A model generated the notes under the pieces. The model searched no databases. It was not told the origin of the DNA and saw only the letters and a list, made by a program, of their open reading frames with translations. The position numbers and the translations under genes are program-made. Source: Streptomyces sp. CB01201 (GTDB lineage Bacteria > Actinomycetota > Actinomycetes > Streptomycetales > Streptomycetaceae). Taken from it: a DNA stretch of 64,000 nucleotides. Positions 34,031-42,792 of this stretch are shown here, one piece after another; positions within the stretch are counted from its first letter, which is position 1, and every line of letters starts with the position of its first letter. Location: contig NZ_NNBJ01000013.1 of assembly GCF_002803085.1 (NCBI RefSeq), positions 102,580 through 166,579 of the forward strand. Reading direction: 5' to 3'.

Positions 34031-34295
34031 GTGTTTCCCCTGTCGAGGATCGCGGGGTACTGGCTTGTCAGTACCCCTGGGTGAGGTGATCGCCCTGGTC
34101 CTCGGACATTGCTGCAAGGCAAACGCCCACGGCGTAAACCGCGGGCGCTGAGACTTCGGAACCACGACTACTGGCAAGGAAGTTAGCCGATCCGCAGTCG
34201 TCTGGCTACGGGCCGCAGCCGAACCGGCGACAAGTTCCGGCCTGCGGAGTCCTCCGGCCGGGTCCCGGCGGCCCTTCGGGCCCTTGCTCGACGCC

Positions 34296-34562
34296 TCAGG
34301 CGGGCCGCCCTTTGGGGCGTCTGAGCCCCGCCTCCGTCAGCCGCCGTACGAGTTCCTTCGAGCCGATCTCCCGCGCGCCCGCCCGCACCGCGTCCGCGTA
34401 GCGGTGCGAGGGAACGTCGTAGTGGTCGCGCTCGAAGGCGCGCGGCGGGCAGCCGATGGACGCCGCGAACGCGTGCAGCTCCTCGTACGAGACGTCGCTG
34501 ACGAGATGCGACCACATGCGGCCGTGCCCCGGCCAGGTGGGCGGGTCGATGTAGAGGGTCAT
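34296..34562 (-). CDS. DUF4031 domain-containing protein
   Basis: An 88-residue protein that matches DUF4031: [20 protein letters not shown], then [20 protein letters not shown] and a helix ending [16 protein letters not shown]. The function is unknown; His and Asp residues such as in DHYDVP could form an active site. The start overlaps the upstream gene stop in an ATGA, so the two are translationally coupled. Confidence 0.85.
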   Translation of the reverse strand: MTLYIDPPTWPGHGRMWSHLVSDVSYEELHAFAASIGCPPRAFERDHYDVPSHRYADAVRAGAREIGSKELVRRLTEAGLRRPKGRPA

Positions 34563-34963
34563 TCGCCGGGTCCGCCGGGTCCGCCGGGCCGGCCGAGCGC
34601 GCCGACCGAGGCCACCACGACGCCCGCCTTGCCGCAGACCCAGTGCGGGTCGGGCCCGAGCTCCGGCTCCACGTCGAGGGCGTGCGGGTCGCCCGCGTCA
34701 CACACCGGGCACAGCGGCCAGCGCCCGTAGCGCTCCAGGAGCGCGTCCTGTACGTCCTGGGCGACGAGCCCCGCCACGTACTCCGTGCCCTCCGGCCACT
34801 GCTCCACCCACCAGCGCCGGTGGGTCACCGCGTCCTCGACCATCGAGACGACGTCCGCGTGCGCCACGTCGCGCGCCGCCAGATCCGCCAGGACCAGGGC
34901 GCGGGCGGCATGCAGTGCTTGTTCGAGGGGCTGGATGGGCTGTACGTCGTCCATGCCCTCCAT
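34559..34963 (-). CDS. Conserved hypothetical protein with CxxC
   Basis: A 134-residue protein. The first ~90 residues are helical (ALHAARALVLADLAARDVAH, VVSMVEDAVTHRRWWVEQW); then PLCPVCDAGDPH and HWVCGKAG could form a small zinc site. A Gly-Pro-rich tail ends it. ATG 34963 has GGGAG five bases upstream; the next ATG (34954) has a closer GGAGG. It overlaps the DUF4031 gene by 4 bp. No function is recognised; the zinc site suggests protein or nucleic-acid contact. Confidence 0.75.
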   Translation of the reverse strand: MEGMDDVQPIQPLEQALHAARALVLADLAARDVAHADVVSMVEDAVTHRRWWVEQWPEGTEYVAGLVAQDVQDALLERYGRWPLCPVCDAGDPHALDVEPELGPDPHWVCGKAGVVVASVGALGRPGGPGGPGE

Positions 34964-35105
34964 TGTCACTCCCGGCGCACGGGGCGTCGTCACTCCCTCC
35001 GCACCCCCCTCCGCACCCCCCCTCCGCGCTCCCTCCGTGTCGTCGTCCGGGACGAAGGGCCCGGACGACGAAGGGACCAAAGAGGGGTTGACCACGGGAC
35101 GGCGC

Positions 35106-35118
35106 GAAAATATCTTTC
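35106..35118. promoter_or_regulatory. Operator-like repeat over the murR -10 region
   Basis: GAAAATATCTTTC, with GAAA-N5-TTTC arms, covers TATCTT (35111-35116), which lies six bases before GTG 35123 and is likely its -10. Confidence 0.55.
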
Positions 35119-35122
35119 AAGA

Positions 35123-36046
35123 GTGACCAACGACCTGAAGGAAAGTTTCAGCGGAAGCGACGGCGCCCCGCCCGCGCCGGCGGCCCTCGCCGCCAAGGTG
35201 CGTACGCTCGCGCCGTCCATGACCCGCTCCATGCAGCGGGTCGCCGAGGCCGTGGCCGGCGACCCGGCCGGCTGCGCGGCCCTCACGGTCACCGGCCTCG
35301 CCGAGCTCACCGGCACCAGCGAGGCCACCGTGGTGCGCACCGCCCGCCTCCTCGGCTACCCCGGCTACCGCGACCTGCGCCTCGCGCTCGCGGGCCTCGC
35401 GGCCCAGCAGCAGTCCGGCCGGGCCCCCGCGGTCACCGCCGACATAGCCGTCGACGACCCGATCGCGGACGTCGTGGCCAAGCTCGCCTACGACGAGCAG
35501 CAGACCCTCGCCGACACCGCGGCCGCCCTCGACACCGTCCAACTCGGCGCCGCGGTCGGCGTGTTGGCGGGCGCCCGGCGCATCGACATCTACGGCGTGG
35601 GCGCCTCCTCGCTGGTCGGCCAGGACCTCGCGCAGAAGCTGCTGCGCATCGGCCTCATCGCGCACGCCCACACCGACCCGCACCTCGCGGTCACCAACGC
35701 CGTGCAGCTGCGCTCGGGCGACGCGGCGGTGGCGATCACCCACTCCGGCTCGACCGGCGACGTCATCGAGCCGCTGCGCGTCGCCTTCGACCACGGCGCC
35801 ACCACCATCGCGATCACCGGCCGCCCGGACGGCCCGATCTCGCAGTACGCCGATCACATACTGACGACCTCGACGGCCCGCGAGAGCGAGCTGCGCCCGG
35901 CCGCCATGTCGTCCCGCACGAGTCAACTCCTCGTCGTGGACTGCCTGTTCATCGGCATCGCGCAGCGCACCTACGAGACGGCGGCCCCGGCCCTCTCCGC
36001 CTCGTACGAGGCGCTCGCCCACCGGCACAACCCCCGCACCCGCTAG
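35123..36046 (+). CDS. MurR/RpiR-family phosphosugar-responsive regulator
   Basis: A 307-residue cytoplasmic regulator. Residues 15-95 form the RpiR-type helix-turn-helix (LTVTGLAELTGTSEATVVRT), and from about 120 a SIS sugar-phosphate isomerase-like domain follows, with RIDIYGVGASSLVGQDLAQK and AITHSGSTGDVIEPLRVA binding the phosphosugar. Since murQ comes next, the likely effector is MurNAc-6-phosphate or a product. GTG 35123 sits six bases after a -10 element, so the mRNA is probably leaderless. Operator-like GAAA/TTTC repeats lie over the -10 and inside the first codons, consistent with self-repression. Confidence 0.9.
   Translation: MTNDLKESFSGSDGAPPAPAALAAKVRTLAPSMTRSMQRVAEAVAGDPAGCAALTVTGLAELTGTSEATVVRTARLLGYPGYRDLRLALAGLAAQQQSGRAPAVTADIAVDDPIADVVAKLAYDEQQTLADTAAALDTVQLGAAVGVLAGARRIDIYGVGASSLVGQDLAQKLLRIGLIAHAHTDPHLAVTNAVQLRSGDAAVAITHSGSTGDVIEPLRVAFDHGATTIAITGRPDGPISQYADHILTTSTARESELRPAAMSSRTSQLLVVDCLFIGIAQRTYETAAPALSASYEALAHRHNPRTR
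35141..35149. promoter_or_regulatory. Second operator-like repeat inside the regulator gene
   Basis: GAAAGTTTC is a perfect palindrome within codons 7-9. Its centre is 33 bp from that of the upstream repeat, about three helical turns. Confidence 0.45.
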
Positions 36047-36148
36047 CCCCACCGGCACCCCCGCCCGGGCCGCCGAAAAACGACACCCGCACTCGCACCC
36101 GCACCCGCACCCGCCAGAGCCGTACGCAGAGAAAGAGCAGCCGTCACC

Positions 36149-37078
36149 ATGACCACCCAGGACTACGCCGAGCTGCGCGCCCAGCTGGCCACCCTCACCA
36201 CCGAGGCGTTCCGGCCCGACCTCGCGGAGATCGACCGGCTGCCGACCGCCGAGATCGCCCGGATCATGAACGCCGAGGACGCCACGGTCCCCGCCGCCGT
36301 GGCCGAGCGGCTCCCGGACATCGCGGCGGCGATCGACGCCACGGCCGCGCGGATGTCGCGGGGCGGCCGGCTGATCTACGCGGGCGCCGGCACGGCCGGG
36401 CGGCTCGGTGTCCTGGACGCCAGCGAGTGCCCGCCCACCTTCAACACCGACCCGTCCGAGGTCGTCGGTCTGATCGCGGGCGGCCCGTCCGCGATGGTCA
36501 AGGCGGTCGAGGGCGCCGAGGACTCCAAGCAGCTGGCCGCCGAGGACCTGGACGCGCTGCGCCTGACCGACCGCGACACCGTCGTCGGCATCTCGGCCTC
36601 GGGCCGCACCCCGTACGCGATCGGCGCGGTCGAACACGCGCGGCGCGTGGGCGCCCTCACGATCGGGCTGTCCTGCAACGCGGGCTCCGCGCTCGCGGCG
36701 GCGGCCGAGCACGGCATCGAGGTCGTGGTCGGCCCGGAGCTGCTGACCGGCTCGACCCGGCTGAAGTCGGGCACGGCCCAGAAGCTGGTCCTCAACATGA
36801 TCTCGACGATCACGATGATCCGGCTCGGCAAGACCTACGGAAACCTGATGGTCGACGTGCGGGCGTCCAACGAGAAGCTGCGCGCCCGCTCGCGCCGCAT
36901 CGTGGCCCTGGCCACCGGCGCGGACGACGCCGAGATCGAGGCCGCGCTGGCCGCGACGGACGGCGAGGTGAAGAACGCGATCCTGGTCATCCTCGGCGGC
37001 GTCGAGGGCCCCACCGCCGCCCACCTCCTCGCCGAATCCCGAGGCCATCTGCGCGCGGCCCTGCACGCGGCCCCCTGA
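36149..37078 (+). CDS. murQ: N-acetylmuramic acid 6-phosphate etherase MurQ
   Basis: A 309-residue cytoplasmic enzyme that cleaves the D-lactyl ether of MurNAc-6-phosphate, giving GlcNAc-6-phosphate and D-lactate. The signature GAGTAGRLGVLDASECPPTF is at residues 76-95 and contains the active-site Glu; ASGRTPYAIGAVEHARR is the SIS phosphosugar region. The GlcNAc-6-phosphate would feed NagA (59778). It follows the regulator by 102 bp, which include a CGCACC hexamer repeat. A PTS EIIBC follows, making an uptake-and-recycling set. Confidence 0.95.
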   Translation: MTTQDYAELRAQLATLTTEAFRPDLAEIDRLPTAEIARIMNAEDATVPAAVAERLPDIAAAIDATAARMSRGGRLIYAGAGTAGRLGVLDASECPPTFNTDPSEVVGLIAGGPSAMVKAVEGAEDSKQLAAEDLDALRLTDRDTVVGISASGRTPYAIGAVEHARRVGALTIGLSCNAGSALAAAAEHGIEVVVGPELLTGSTRLKSGTAQKLVLNMISTITMIRLGKTYGNLMVDVRASNEKLRARSRRIVALATGADDAEIEAALAATDGEVKNAILVILGGVEGPTAAHLLAESRGHLRAALHAAP

Positions 37079-37176
37079 CCCACCCGCGCCGTCACAGCGA
37101 CCCCCAACCCCACCCCAACCCCACCCCACCGCACCGTCACAACAAGGCACCACCCGCACAGCAAGGCACCCGCACC

Positions 37177-38649
37177 ATGGCACCAGAGAACAAGAACCGC
37201 GCCACAGCCGCCGCGATCCTCCCGCTCGTCGGCGGTGCCCGGAACATCGACTCGATCGCCCACTGCATGACCCGTCTCCGCCTCGGCCTGAAGGACCGCT
37301 CGCTGGTCCAGGACGACGCGCTGAAGGCGCTGCCCGCAGTGATGGGCGTGGTCGAGGACGACACGTACCAGATCGTGCTCGGCCCCGGCACGGTGGCAAG
37401 GGTGACCCCCGAGCTTGAGGCGCTGGTGGCGATGGAGGGCGACTCCCAACCGGCCGCCGCACCCGAGCAGTTGGCGACCAGGGGAGCCGAACTGAAGGCG
37501 GCTCAGAAGGCGAAGAACGCCACCCCCTTCAAGCTCTTCCTCCGCAAGGTGGCGAACATCTTCGTCCCGCTGATCCCGGCCCTGATCGGCTGCGGCATCA
37601 TCGCGGGCCTCAACGGCCTTCTGGTGAACCTGGGTTGGCTGCCGGGGGTGACCCCCGCGCTCGCCGCGATCGCCTCCGGCTTCATGGCGCTGATCGCGGT
37701 GTTCGTCGGCTACAACACCGCGCGGGAGTTCGGCGGTACGCCGATCCTGGGCGGGGCGGTGGCGTCCATCATCGTGTTCGCGGGCGTAGCGAAGATCACC
37801 GTCTTCGGCCAGACGCTGGCCCCCGGCCAGGGCGGAGTCCTCGGCGCGCTGGGCGCGGCGCTGCTCGCCGTGTACGTGGAGAGGTGGTGCAGGCGCTGGG
37901 TTCCCGAAGCCCTGGACGTCCTGGTGACCCCGACCCTCACGGTCCTGGTCTCGGGCCTGGTGACCCTCTACGGCCTGATGTTCCTGGCGGGCGAGGTCTC
38001 GACGGGCATCGGCCACGGGGCGAACTGGCTCCTGGACAACACGGGCGCGTTCGCGGGCCTGGTCCTGGGCGGCCTGTTCCTGCCCCTGGTGATGCTGGGC
38101 CTGCACCAGGCCCTGATCCCGATCCACACCACCCTGATCGAGCAGCAGGGCTACACGGTCCTGCTCCCCATCCTGGCGATGGCGGGCGCGGGCCAGGTGG
38201 GCTGCGCGATGGCGGTCTACCTCCGCGCGAAGCGCAACGAGCCCCTGCGCGCCACCATCAAGTCCGCCCTCCCGGCCGGCTTCCTGGGCGTGGGCGAGCC
38301 CCTGATCTACGGTGTCTCCCTCCCCCTCGGCCGCCCTTTCATCACGGCGTGCGCGGGCGGCGCGGCGGGCGGCGCGTTCGTCGGCCTGTTCTCGATGCTG
38401 GGCGACAAGGTGGGCTCCACGGCGATCGGCCCCTCGGGCTGGGCCCTGTTCCCCCTCCTCCAGGGCAACCACGGCCTGGGCACGACGATCGCGATCTACG
38501 CGGCCGGCCTCCTGGTGGGCTACGCGGTGGGCTTCCTGGCCACGTACTACTTCGGCTTCACCCAAGCGACCCTGACCGACCTGAACGCGACCGCCCCCAC
38601 CCCGACGGAGCCCCCCACCCCGACCCCGGCGGAACCGGCCCGAGCCTGA
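37177..38649 (+). CDS. PTS transporter subunit EIIBC, MurP-like
   Basis: A 490-residue sugar transporter of the glucose-glucoside PTS family. Residues 1-80 are the EIIB domain; Cys30 in IAHCMTRLRLGL is the phosphorylation site. From about 120, PFKLFLRKVANIFVPLIPAL starts the EIIC domain with about ten helices, including GVGEPLIYGVSLPLGRPF. There is no EIIA domain, so an EIIA from elsewhere is needed, as with MurP of other bacteria. The position behind murQ makes MurNAc the best substrate guess, but the specificity is inferred from context only. The short gap to murQ has C/A-rich tandem pentamers. Confidence 0.88.
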   Translation: MAPENKNRATAAAILPLVGGARNIDSIAHCMTRLRLGLKDRSLVQDDALKALPAVMGVVEDDTYQIVLGPGTVARVTPELEALVAMEGDSQPAAAPEQLATRGAELKAAQKAKNATPFKLFLRKVANIFVPLIPALIGCGIIAGLNGLLVNLGWLPGVTPALAAIASGFMALIAVFVGYNTAREFGGTPILGGAVASIIVFAGVAKITVFGQTLAPGQGGVLGALGAALLAVYVERWCRRWVPEALDVLVTPTLTVLVSGLVTLYGLMFLAGEVSTGIGHGANWLLDNTGAFAGLVLGGLFLPLVMLGLHQALIPIHTTLIEQQGYTVLLPILAMAGAGQVGCAMAVYLRAKRNEPLRATIKSALPAGFLGVGEPLIYGVSLPLGRPFITACAGGAAGGAFVGLFSMLGDKVGSTAIGPSGWALFPLLQGNHGLGTTIAIYAAGLLVGYAVGFLATYYFGFTQATLTDLNATAPTPTEPPTPTPAEPARA

Positions 38650-38745
38650 CCCTCGGCCGCATGGACCGCTCGTCCCCGACGGCCGGCCCACGGCCGGGGA
38701 AACGGCGGGACGTGGCACCCGTCACGATCATGGTGAGACGCGGTC

Positions 38746-38751
38746 TACCTT
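38746..38751 (+). promoter_or_regulatory. -10 element (TACCTT), probably leaderless
   Basis: TACCTT lies six bases before GTG 38758. Confidence 0.5.
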
Positions 38752-38757
38752 GTTGGG

Positions 38758-39204
38758 GTGTCGCCCCTCACCCTTTCCGCTTCCTCGCACTCATCGGCCG
38801 CTGCCGCCGTCGTCTACGCGGCGCTCCTGGATGCAGAATCGTGGCCGGCGTGGTCCGCCCACGCCGACGTCGAATGGGAGGTCCCCGCGGGAGTCGACCG
38901 CCCGGCACGCGTGGGTGACCGGCGCATCATCCGCAGCCGCAATGCAAGCGTGTGCTGCCGCGAGCGCGTCGTCGAGATGGTTCCCGACCGGCGTTTCGGC
39001 TACGAACAGGCCTCAGGACTGTTCACCTCCCACCGGGGCTCCGTGGACCTGGCCCGAGCCCCCCATGGCGGCACCGACATCACGTGGTCGGCGACCTACC
39101 GGCACGCCCTCCCCCTCTTGGACACGCTCAGGAGACGGCGCCTACAGGTCTGGGTCTACGATCTCGCGTCGTACGCCAACGCCGTCGTGATGCGCAACTC
39201 CTAG
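38758..39204 (+). CDS. SRPBCC-family (START-like) protein
   Basis: A 148-residue protein of the polyketide-cyclase/SRPBCC fold. VVYAALLDAESWPAWSAHA near residues 19-37 and DRRFGYEQASGLFTSHRG are typical of such proteins, which bind hydrophobic ligands. The substrate is unknown. GTG 38758 fits the -10 six bases upstream. It lies about 108 bp after the PTS gene and has its own promoter. Confidence 0.82.
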   Translation: MSPLTLSASSHSSAAAAVVYAALLDAESWPAWSAHADVEWEVPAGVDRPARVGDRRIIRSRNASVCCRERVVEMVPDRRFGYEQASGLFTSHRGSVDLARAPHGGTDITWSATYRHALPLLDTLRRRRLQVWVYDLASYANAVVMRNS

Positions 39205-39404
39205 AATTGAAGCGCCAGTTCGCGATCCCATCCTCTCGTTGGGCTTCCCGCAGGGGGTGCTGTGTCCCGATGAGCCGCTGACTGGGGTAGAAGCGCCCGC
39301 CGCCCCGACCTCGCCCCCCGGGCGCCCCACCCGCCGCCGTGCACGGCGGTACCGTCACCAGCACCGCCGCGCCACCGTCTACGGTGAGCCACCCCAGTTG
39401 GACG

Positions 39405-39896
39405 TCAGCCCCGCCCCCCGGCCCACTCCTCGAACTCCCCCACCACGTCCCGCAGCCGCCACGGCGGGTCCTTCAGGAACATGTCGCGGAGTTCGGGGAC
39501 GGGGACCGACGCCGGGCGGTAGTCGTCGTCCTCGTACAGGTCCTCGTGGTCCGGGTCCTCCATGGGGTCCCCGGGGACGCCGACGAACGGGCCGTCCCAC
39601 GTCGCGAAGTCCGACGCCGGATTGACCTTCCAGACCGCCCCCGCCCGCACGCACACCTCGCCGAGGTACCAGGCGGGGGCGGTCAGGCGCGGGGTGTCCT
39701 GGGCGGCGCGCACGTCCTCCCAGGCGGCCCCGGCGAAGTCCGCGCGTACCGCCCGCTCCAGCGCGTCGACCGAGGACGCGGAGAAGTCCCACTGCCCGGG
39801 GTGCGAGGCGGCCCACTCCCCGAACGCCGCCTCCTGCCGAGCCAGCCACGCCGCGAGCCGCGGGTGGTCCGTCCACTGCTGATCGAGCTCGCTCAT
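39405..39896 (-). CDS. Hypothetical acidic protein
   Basis: A 163-residue acidic, Trp-rich protein (AAWLARQEAAFGEWAA, GQWDFSASSVDALERAV, WYLGEVCVRAGAVWKVNP). The N-terminal SELDQQWTDHP and the middle pattern look like cytoplasmic proteins near toxin or surface genes, but I find no family. It is divergent from the anchored nuclease-like gene. If it were an immunity protein for that gene, linkage alone would not prove it. ATG 39896 is the likely start. Confidence 0.6.
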   Translation of the reverse strand: MSELDQQWTDHPRLAAWLARQEAAFGEWAASHPGQWDFSASSVDALERAVRADFAGAAWEDVRAAQDTPRLTAPAWYLGEVCVRAGAVWKVNPASDFATWDGPFVGVPGDPMEDPDHEDLYEDDDYRPASVPVPELRDMFLKDPPWRLRDVVGEFEEWAGGRG

Positions 39897-40098
39897 GGCA
39901 CCCGAGCGTACGGGAGCGGTGTAAGGGGCTTGTGGAGATGGGGAGTTGGGAGTTTGGCGGCTCGGAAAACTGTGGGGCTCCTGTGGGCCGCGAGGGCTAC
40001 CGTGTGGTGCTGCGCGACACCATCGAGCACGGGGGCCCCTGGTGTCGCTGCATGCTGCACGCCCACTTCTTCGGGCTCCCGGGGAAAGACACGTTCGC

Positions 40099-42411
40099 GT
40101 GAACCGACCGATCTCCCGGATATCTCCGATATCCGCATCCACCCGCCGACAGCACCTGTGGCCACGCGCAGCCGTCGCGCTCGCCACCGTCGGCATCCTC
40201 TCCGTCAGCGGCCTTCCGCAGCTCCAGGGCACCGCCGACGCCGCGACCAAGGCCATGCCCTGCCAGCAGATGTTCAAGCTCAAGGGCAAGCCCACCGACC
40301 CCGGCAAACTGCCATGGGCCAACGGTGACGCGGCCCGGCCTGAGGCCGACTGGGACTCCTACGGATTCCCCAACCAGCGCCAGGCCATGGACGGCCTGAC
40401 CCTGCCCGACGACCCCGCCGAGCGCGACAAGATCCTCGGCAAGCTCACCCTGCCCTACAAGAAGTACGCGGAGGGCACCCCCGAGCGGGTCTACGCCACG
40501 TACAAGGACTACCTGTCGCGCAACGGCAACACCGACACCAAATACGGCGGCTTCGGCAACTGGCTCAACGAGGCCTATATCGAGGTGTACGGGCGCAATC
40601 CGCGCGGCGAGTCCTTCCACGGCAAGGTCGTCAAGGACCTCGGGCTCATCGGTCCGGACTGGATCTGCGAGGAGAGCCTCACCGTCACCGATCCGGACAC
40701 CGGCAAGCCGTACACCCGGCGCTTCGACGCGGTCAATCACAAGACCAAGGAAGTCCTGGAGATCAAGTCGGGCGGGAACCACGACAGTTCGCAGGCTCCG
40801 AAGGACCGCGCGTTCCTGAAGGATCCCAAGTACAAGGACTACAAACTCCGTTACACCTTCGGGCAGGAGCAGTCCGCGGACACCCTGCGCTACACCGACA
40901 GCCTCAAGAAGCTCGGCGGCTCGGGCCGGGTGACGACGTACGAGCATGTCTCCACCCCGGAGGCCGAGTTCAAGCCCGGCAAGTACACCGCGCAGGACAC
41001 CGCGCGCAGCATCGGCCGCGGCGCCGACGTCATCCGCCAGTCGCCGCCCAACCCGGCCGACATGAAGCGCCAGATGGACCGCATCCGCGCCGCCGACCCC
41101 GAGGGGCTGCGCGTGCGCGGCCCCGGCGGCGTCGACTTCTCCACCCTGGAACTGCGCTACGTCGGCAAGCCGGTCAAGGGCCAGGGCCTGAACTACTCGT
41201 TCTCCGCCAACAAGGTCGACGAGTCCTCGGGCCTCGGCTACGGCGGCAAGGAGCGGGCCGAGCTCATCTCCGACTCGTTCTTCACCTGGCTCGCGCTGAC
41301 CCCCGAGAAGTTCTGGGTCAACCTCAACCCGGACGAGCCCGACCGGGTCATGGACAAGACGTTCGGCACCACCGACGCCGGCCGCGTCCTGCTCCAGGCC
41401 GACCTGGAGATGAAGCACGACTACGCCAAGGACATGGACCCCCGCACCGGCATCGGCAAGCAGCTCTTCGACAAGCTCGCGACGGAGCACATCCCCTGCA
41501 CCCACGGCGTGCGCAACTGGATCGTGCCCAAACCCGCCGAGGTCCGCGAGCAGGACGGCGGTCTGTACATCCTCGACGCCCCGCTCAAGGTCAACTCGGT
41601 CCCGCAAGACTTCAAGACCCCGCAACCGAACGGCAGTTGTGACCTCACCGAGGCCCAGCACAAGCGCGTCCAGGAACTCATGGACGCGATGATCGTGCCG
41701 GACATCGAGAAGAAGGTGAACACCGACGCCAAGTACGCGGACCTGCGCACGGTCTACAACGCGCGCGTCGCCGCCGAGTGGATCCGCCAGCAGGACGCGA
41801 AGTCGCCGACGGACTACCACGCGGTCATCAACAGCAACAAGGTGACCAGCTGGCCCCTGCGCGGCAAGAACGCCTCGTGGACACCCACGCAGACCTACAA
41901 GGAGTACGTGAAGTCCTTCACCGAGGGCGACTACAGCTACCCCTGCGAGAAGGCCGGCCGCCCCGGCACCTGCGTGGCGGGCGGCGTCGACTTCTCCAAG
42001 TCGCCCAAGCAGAACGTCACTCAGGCCAAGTTCACCGCCGAGCACAAGAACCTGCCGCGCACCACCGACATCTCCGTCAAGGCGATGACGGACGACGCGG
42101 AGAACAAGGCGCTCCTCGCCCTCGGCGGCAACACCGCCGCCCACACCGGTACCGGCACGGGCGGCAACCCGACGCCCACCCCGACCCCGACCCACACGGG
42201 CGGCGGCGGGTCCTCCACTCCGCCGTCCACTCCCGCCCCGGCCCCCTCCGGCCAGGGCGGCCACCGGCCCGCCCCCGGCGACCAGCACGCCAGTGGCGGC
42301 CTCGCCGACACGGGCACCCAGGTCGCCGCGCTCGCGGGCGCGGCCGTACTCCTGGTCGGCGCGGGCGCCACCCTGGTCTGGCTCCGACGCCGCCGGAACA
42401 GCCTCGGCTAA
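40099..42411 (+). CDS. LAxTG-anchored surface protein with PD-(D/E)XK-like nuclease motif
   Basis: A 770-residue exported protein. The signal peptide has an Arg/His-containing head and the stretch AAVALATVGILSVSG, then ADAATK as a likely cleavage site. D210 and E221/K223 (RRFDAVNHKTKEVLEIKSGG) fit the core of the PD-(D/E)XK nuclease fold with a helical region and Glu before it. A large middle region (WVNLNPDEPDRVMDKTFGTT) belongs to a Streptomyces surface-protein type I cannot name. A Thr/Pro-rich spacer (TPTPTPTHTGG), LADTG (735-739), a hydrophobic segment and RRRR form a sortase E-type wall anchor. GTG 40099 has GGGGAAAG upstream. I infer an anchored DNA- or RNA-degrading protein; activity is unproven. 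Confidence 0.8.
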   Translation: MNRPISRISPISASTRRQHLWPRAAVALATVGILSVSGLPQLQGTADAATKAMPCQQMFKLKGKPTDPGKLPWANGDAARPEADWDSYGFPNQRQAMDGLTLPDDPAERDKILGKLTLPYKKYAEGTPERVYATYKDYLSRNGNTDTKYGGFGNWLNEAYIEVYGRNPRGESFHGKVVKDLGLIGPDWICEESLTVTDPDTGKPYTRRFDAVNHKTKEVLEIKSGGNHDSSQAPKDRAFLKDPKYKDYKLRYTFGQEQSADTLRYTDSLKKLGGSGRVTTYEHVSTPEAEFKPGKYTAQDTARSIGRGADVIRQSPPNPADMKRQMDRIRAADPEGLRVRGPGGVDFSTLELRYVGKPVKGQGLNYSFSANKVDESSGLGYGGKERAELISDSFFTWLALTPEKFWVNLNPDEPDRVMDKTFGTTDAGRVLLQADLEMKHDYAKDMDPRTGIGKQLFDKLATEHIPCTHGVRNWIVPKPAEVREQDGGLYILDAPLKVNSVPQDFKTPQPNGSCDLTEAQHKRVQELMDAMIVPDIEKKVNTDAKYADLRTVYNARVAAEWIRQQDAKSPTDYHAVINSNKVTSWPLRGKNASWTPTQTYKEYVKSFTEGDYSYPCEKAGRPGTCVAGGVDFSKSPKQNVTQAKFTAEHKNLPRTTDISVKAMTDDAENKALLALGGNTAAHTGTGTGGNPTPTPTPTHTGGGGSSTPPSTPAPAPSGQGGHRPAPGDQHASGGLADTGTQVAALAGAAVLLVGAGATLVWLRRRRNSLG

Positions 42412-42695
42412 GCAGGCTCAGCCGTAGGCCGCTCAACAGCGCCAGAGGGAGGGGTGTCGCCCACGGGCGGCGCCCCTTCCGCGCTGTACGTCCCGGCCAG
42501 TACGGCCACCAGGCGCAGCGCCATGTCCATGTTGCAGCGCCCCAGGTCGACCAGCGGGAACAGGACGTGCCCCCCGCACGTCAGCGGGTCGATCCTGAGC
42601 GACGGCAGCACCACCCCGGCCCGCCCCAGTTCCGTACGCAGCTGCTCCACGGCCTCCTCCGCCGCCCGCACCCGCTCCATTGCCGTCAGTGCCAT
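42408..42695 (-). CDS. Small hypothetical protein next to the Scr1/DUF397 pair
   Basis: A 95-residue protein: a helical N-terminal half (MERVRAAEEAVEQLRTELGR), then LPSLRIDPLTCGGHVLFPLVDLG and ALRLVAVLAGTY, and a disordered tail. Similar small proteins appear beside Scr1/DUF397 regulator pairs in Streptomyces, which fits its place here. AGGAGGG lies eight bases upstream of ATG 42695. The 3' end overlaps the surface-protein gene by 4 bp, convergently. No function is recognised. Confidence 0.6.
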   Translation of the reverse strand: MALTAMERVRAAEEAVEQLRTELGRAGVVLPSLRIDPLTCGGHVLFPLVDLGRCNMDMALRLVAVLAGTYSAEGAPPVGDTPPSGAVERPTAEPA

Positions 42696-42792
42696 CCGCC
42701 TTGCCCTCCTGCACACCGAGTGTTCTGCTTTCCTCACCCAGCGTGGCCGAGTCCCGCTAGCCTGACTACCGGCGGCAGCCCAACAAACCCGC

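Noticed and set aside
34031-34295. tRNA-like or coding content upstream of the cold-shock gene
   Set aside because: No cloverleaf could be drawn and no frame has coding bias; it is more likely a leader and promoter.
39205-39404. Short plus-strand frames after the SRPBCC gene
   Set aside because: They lack start signals and are shadows in GC-rich sequence; the region appears to be only a gap.
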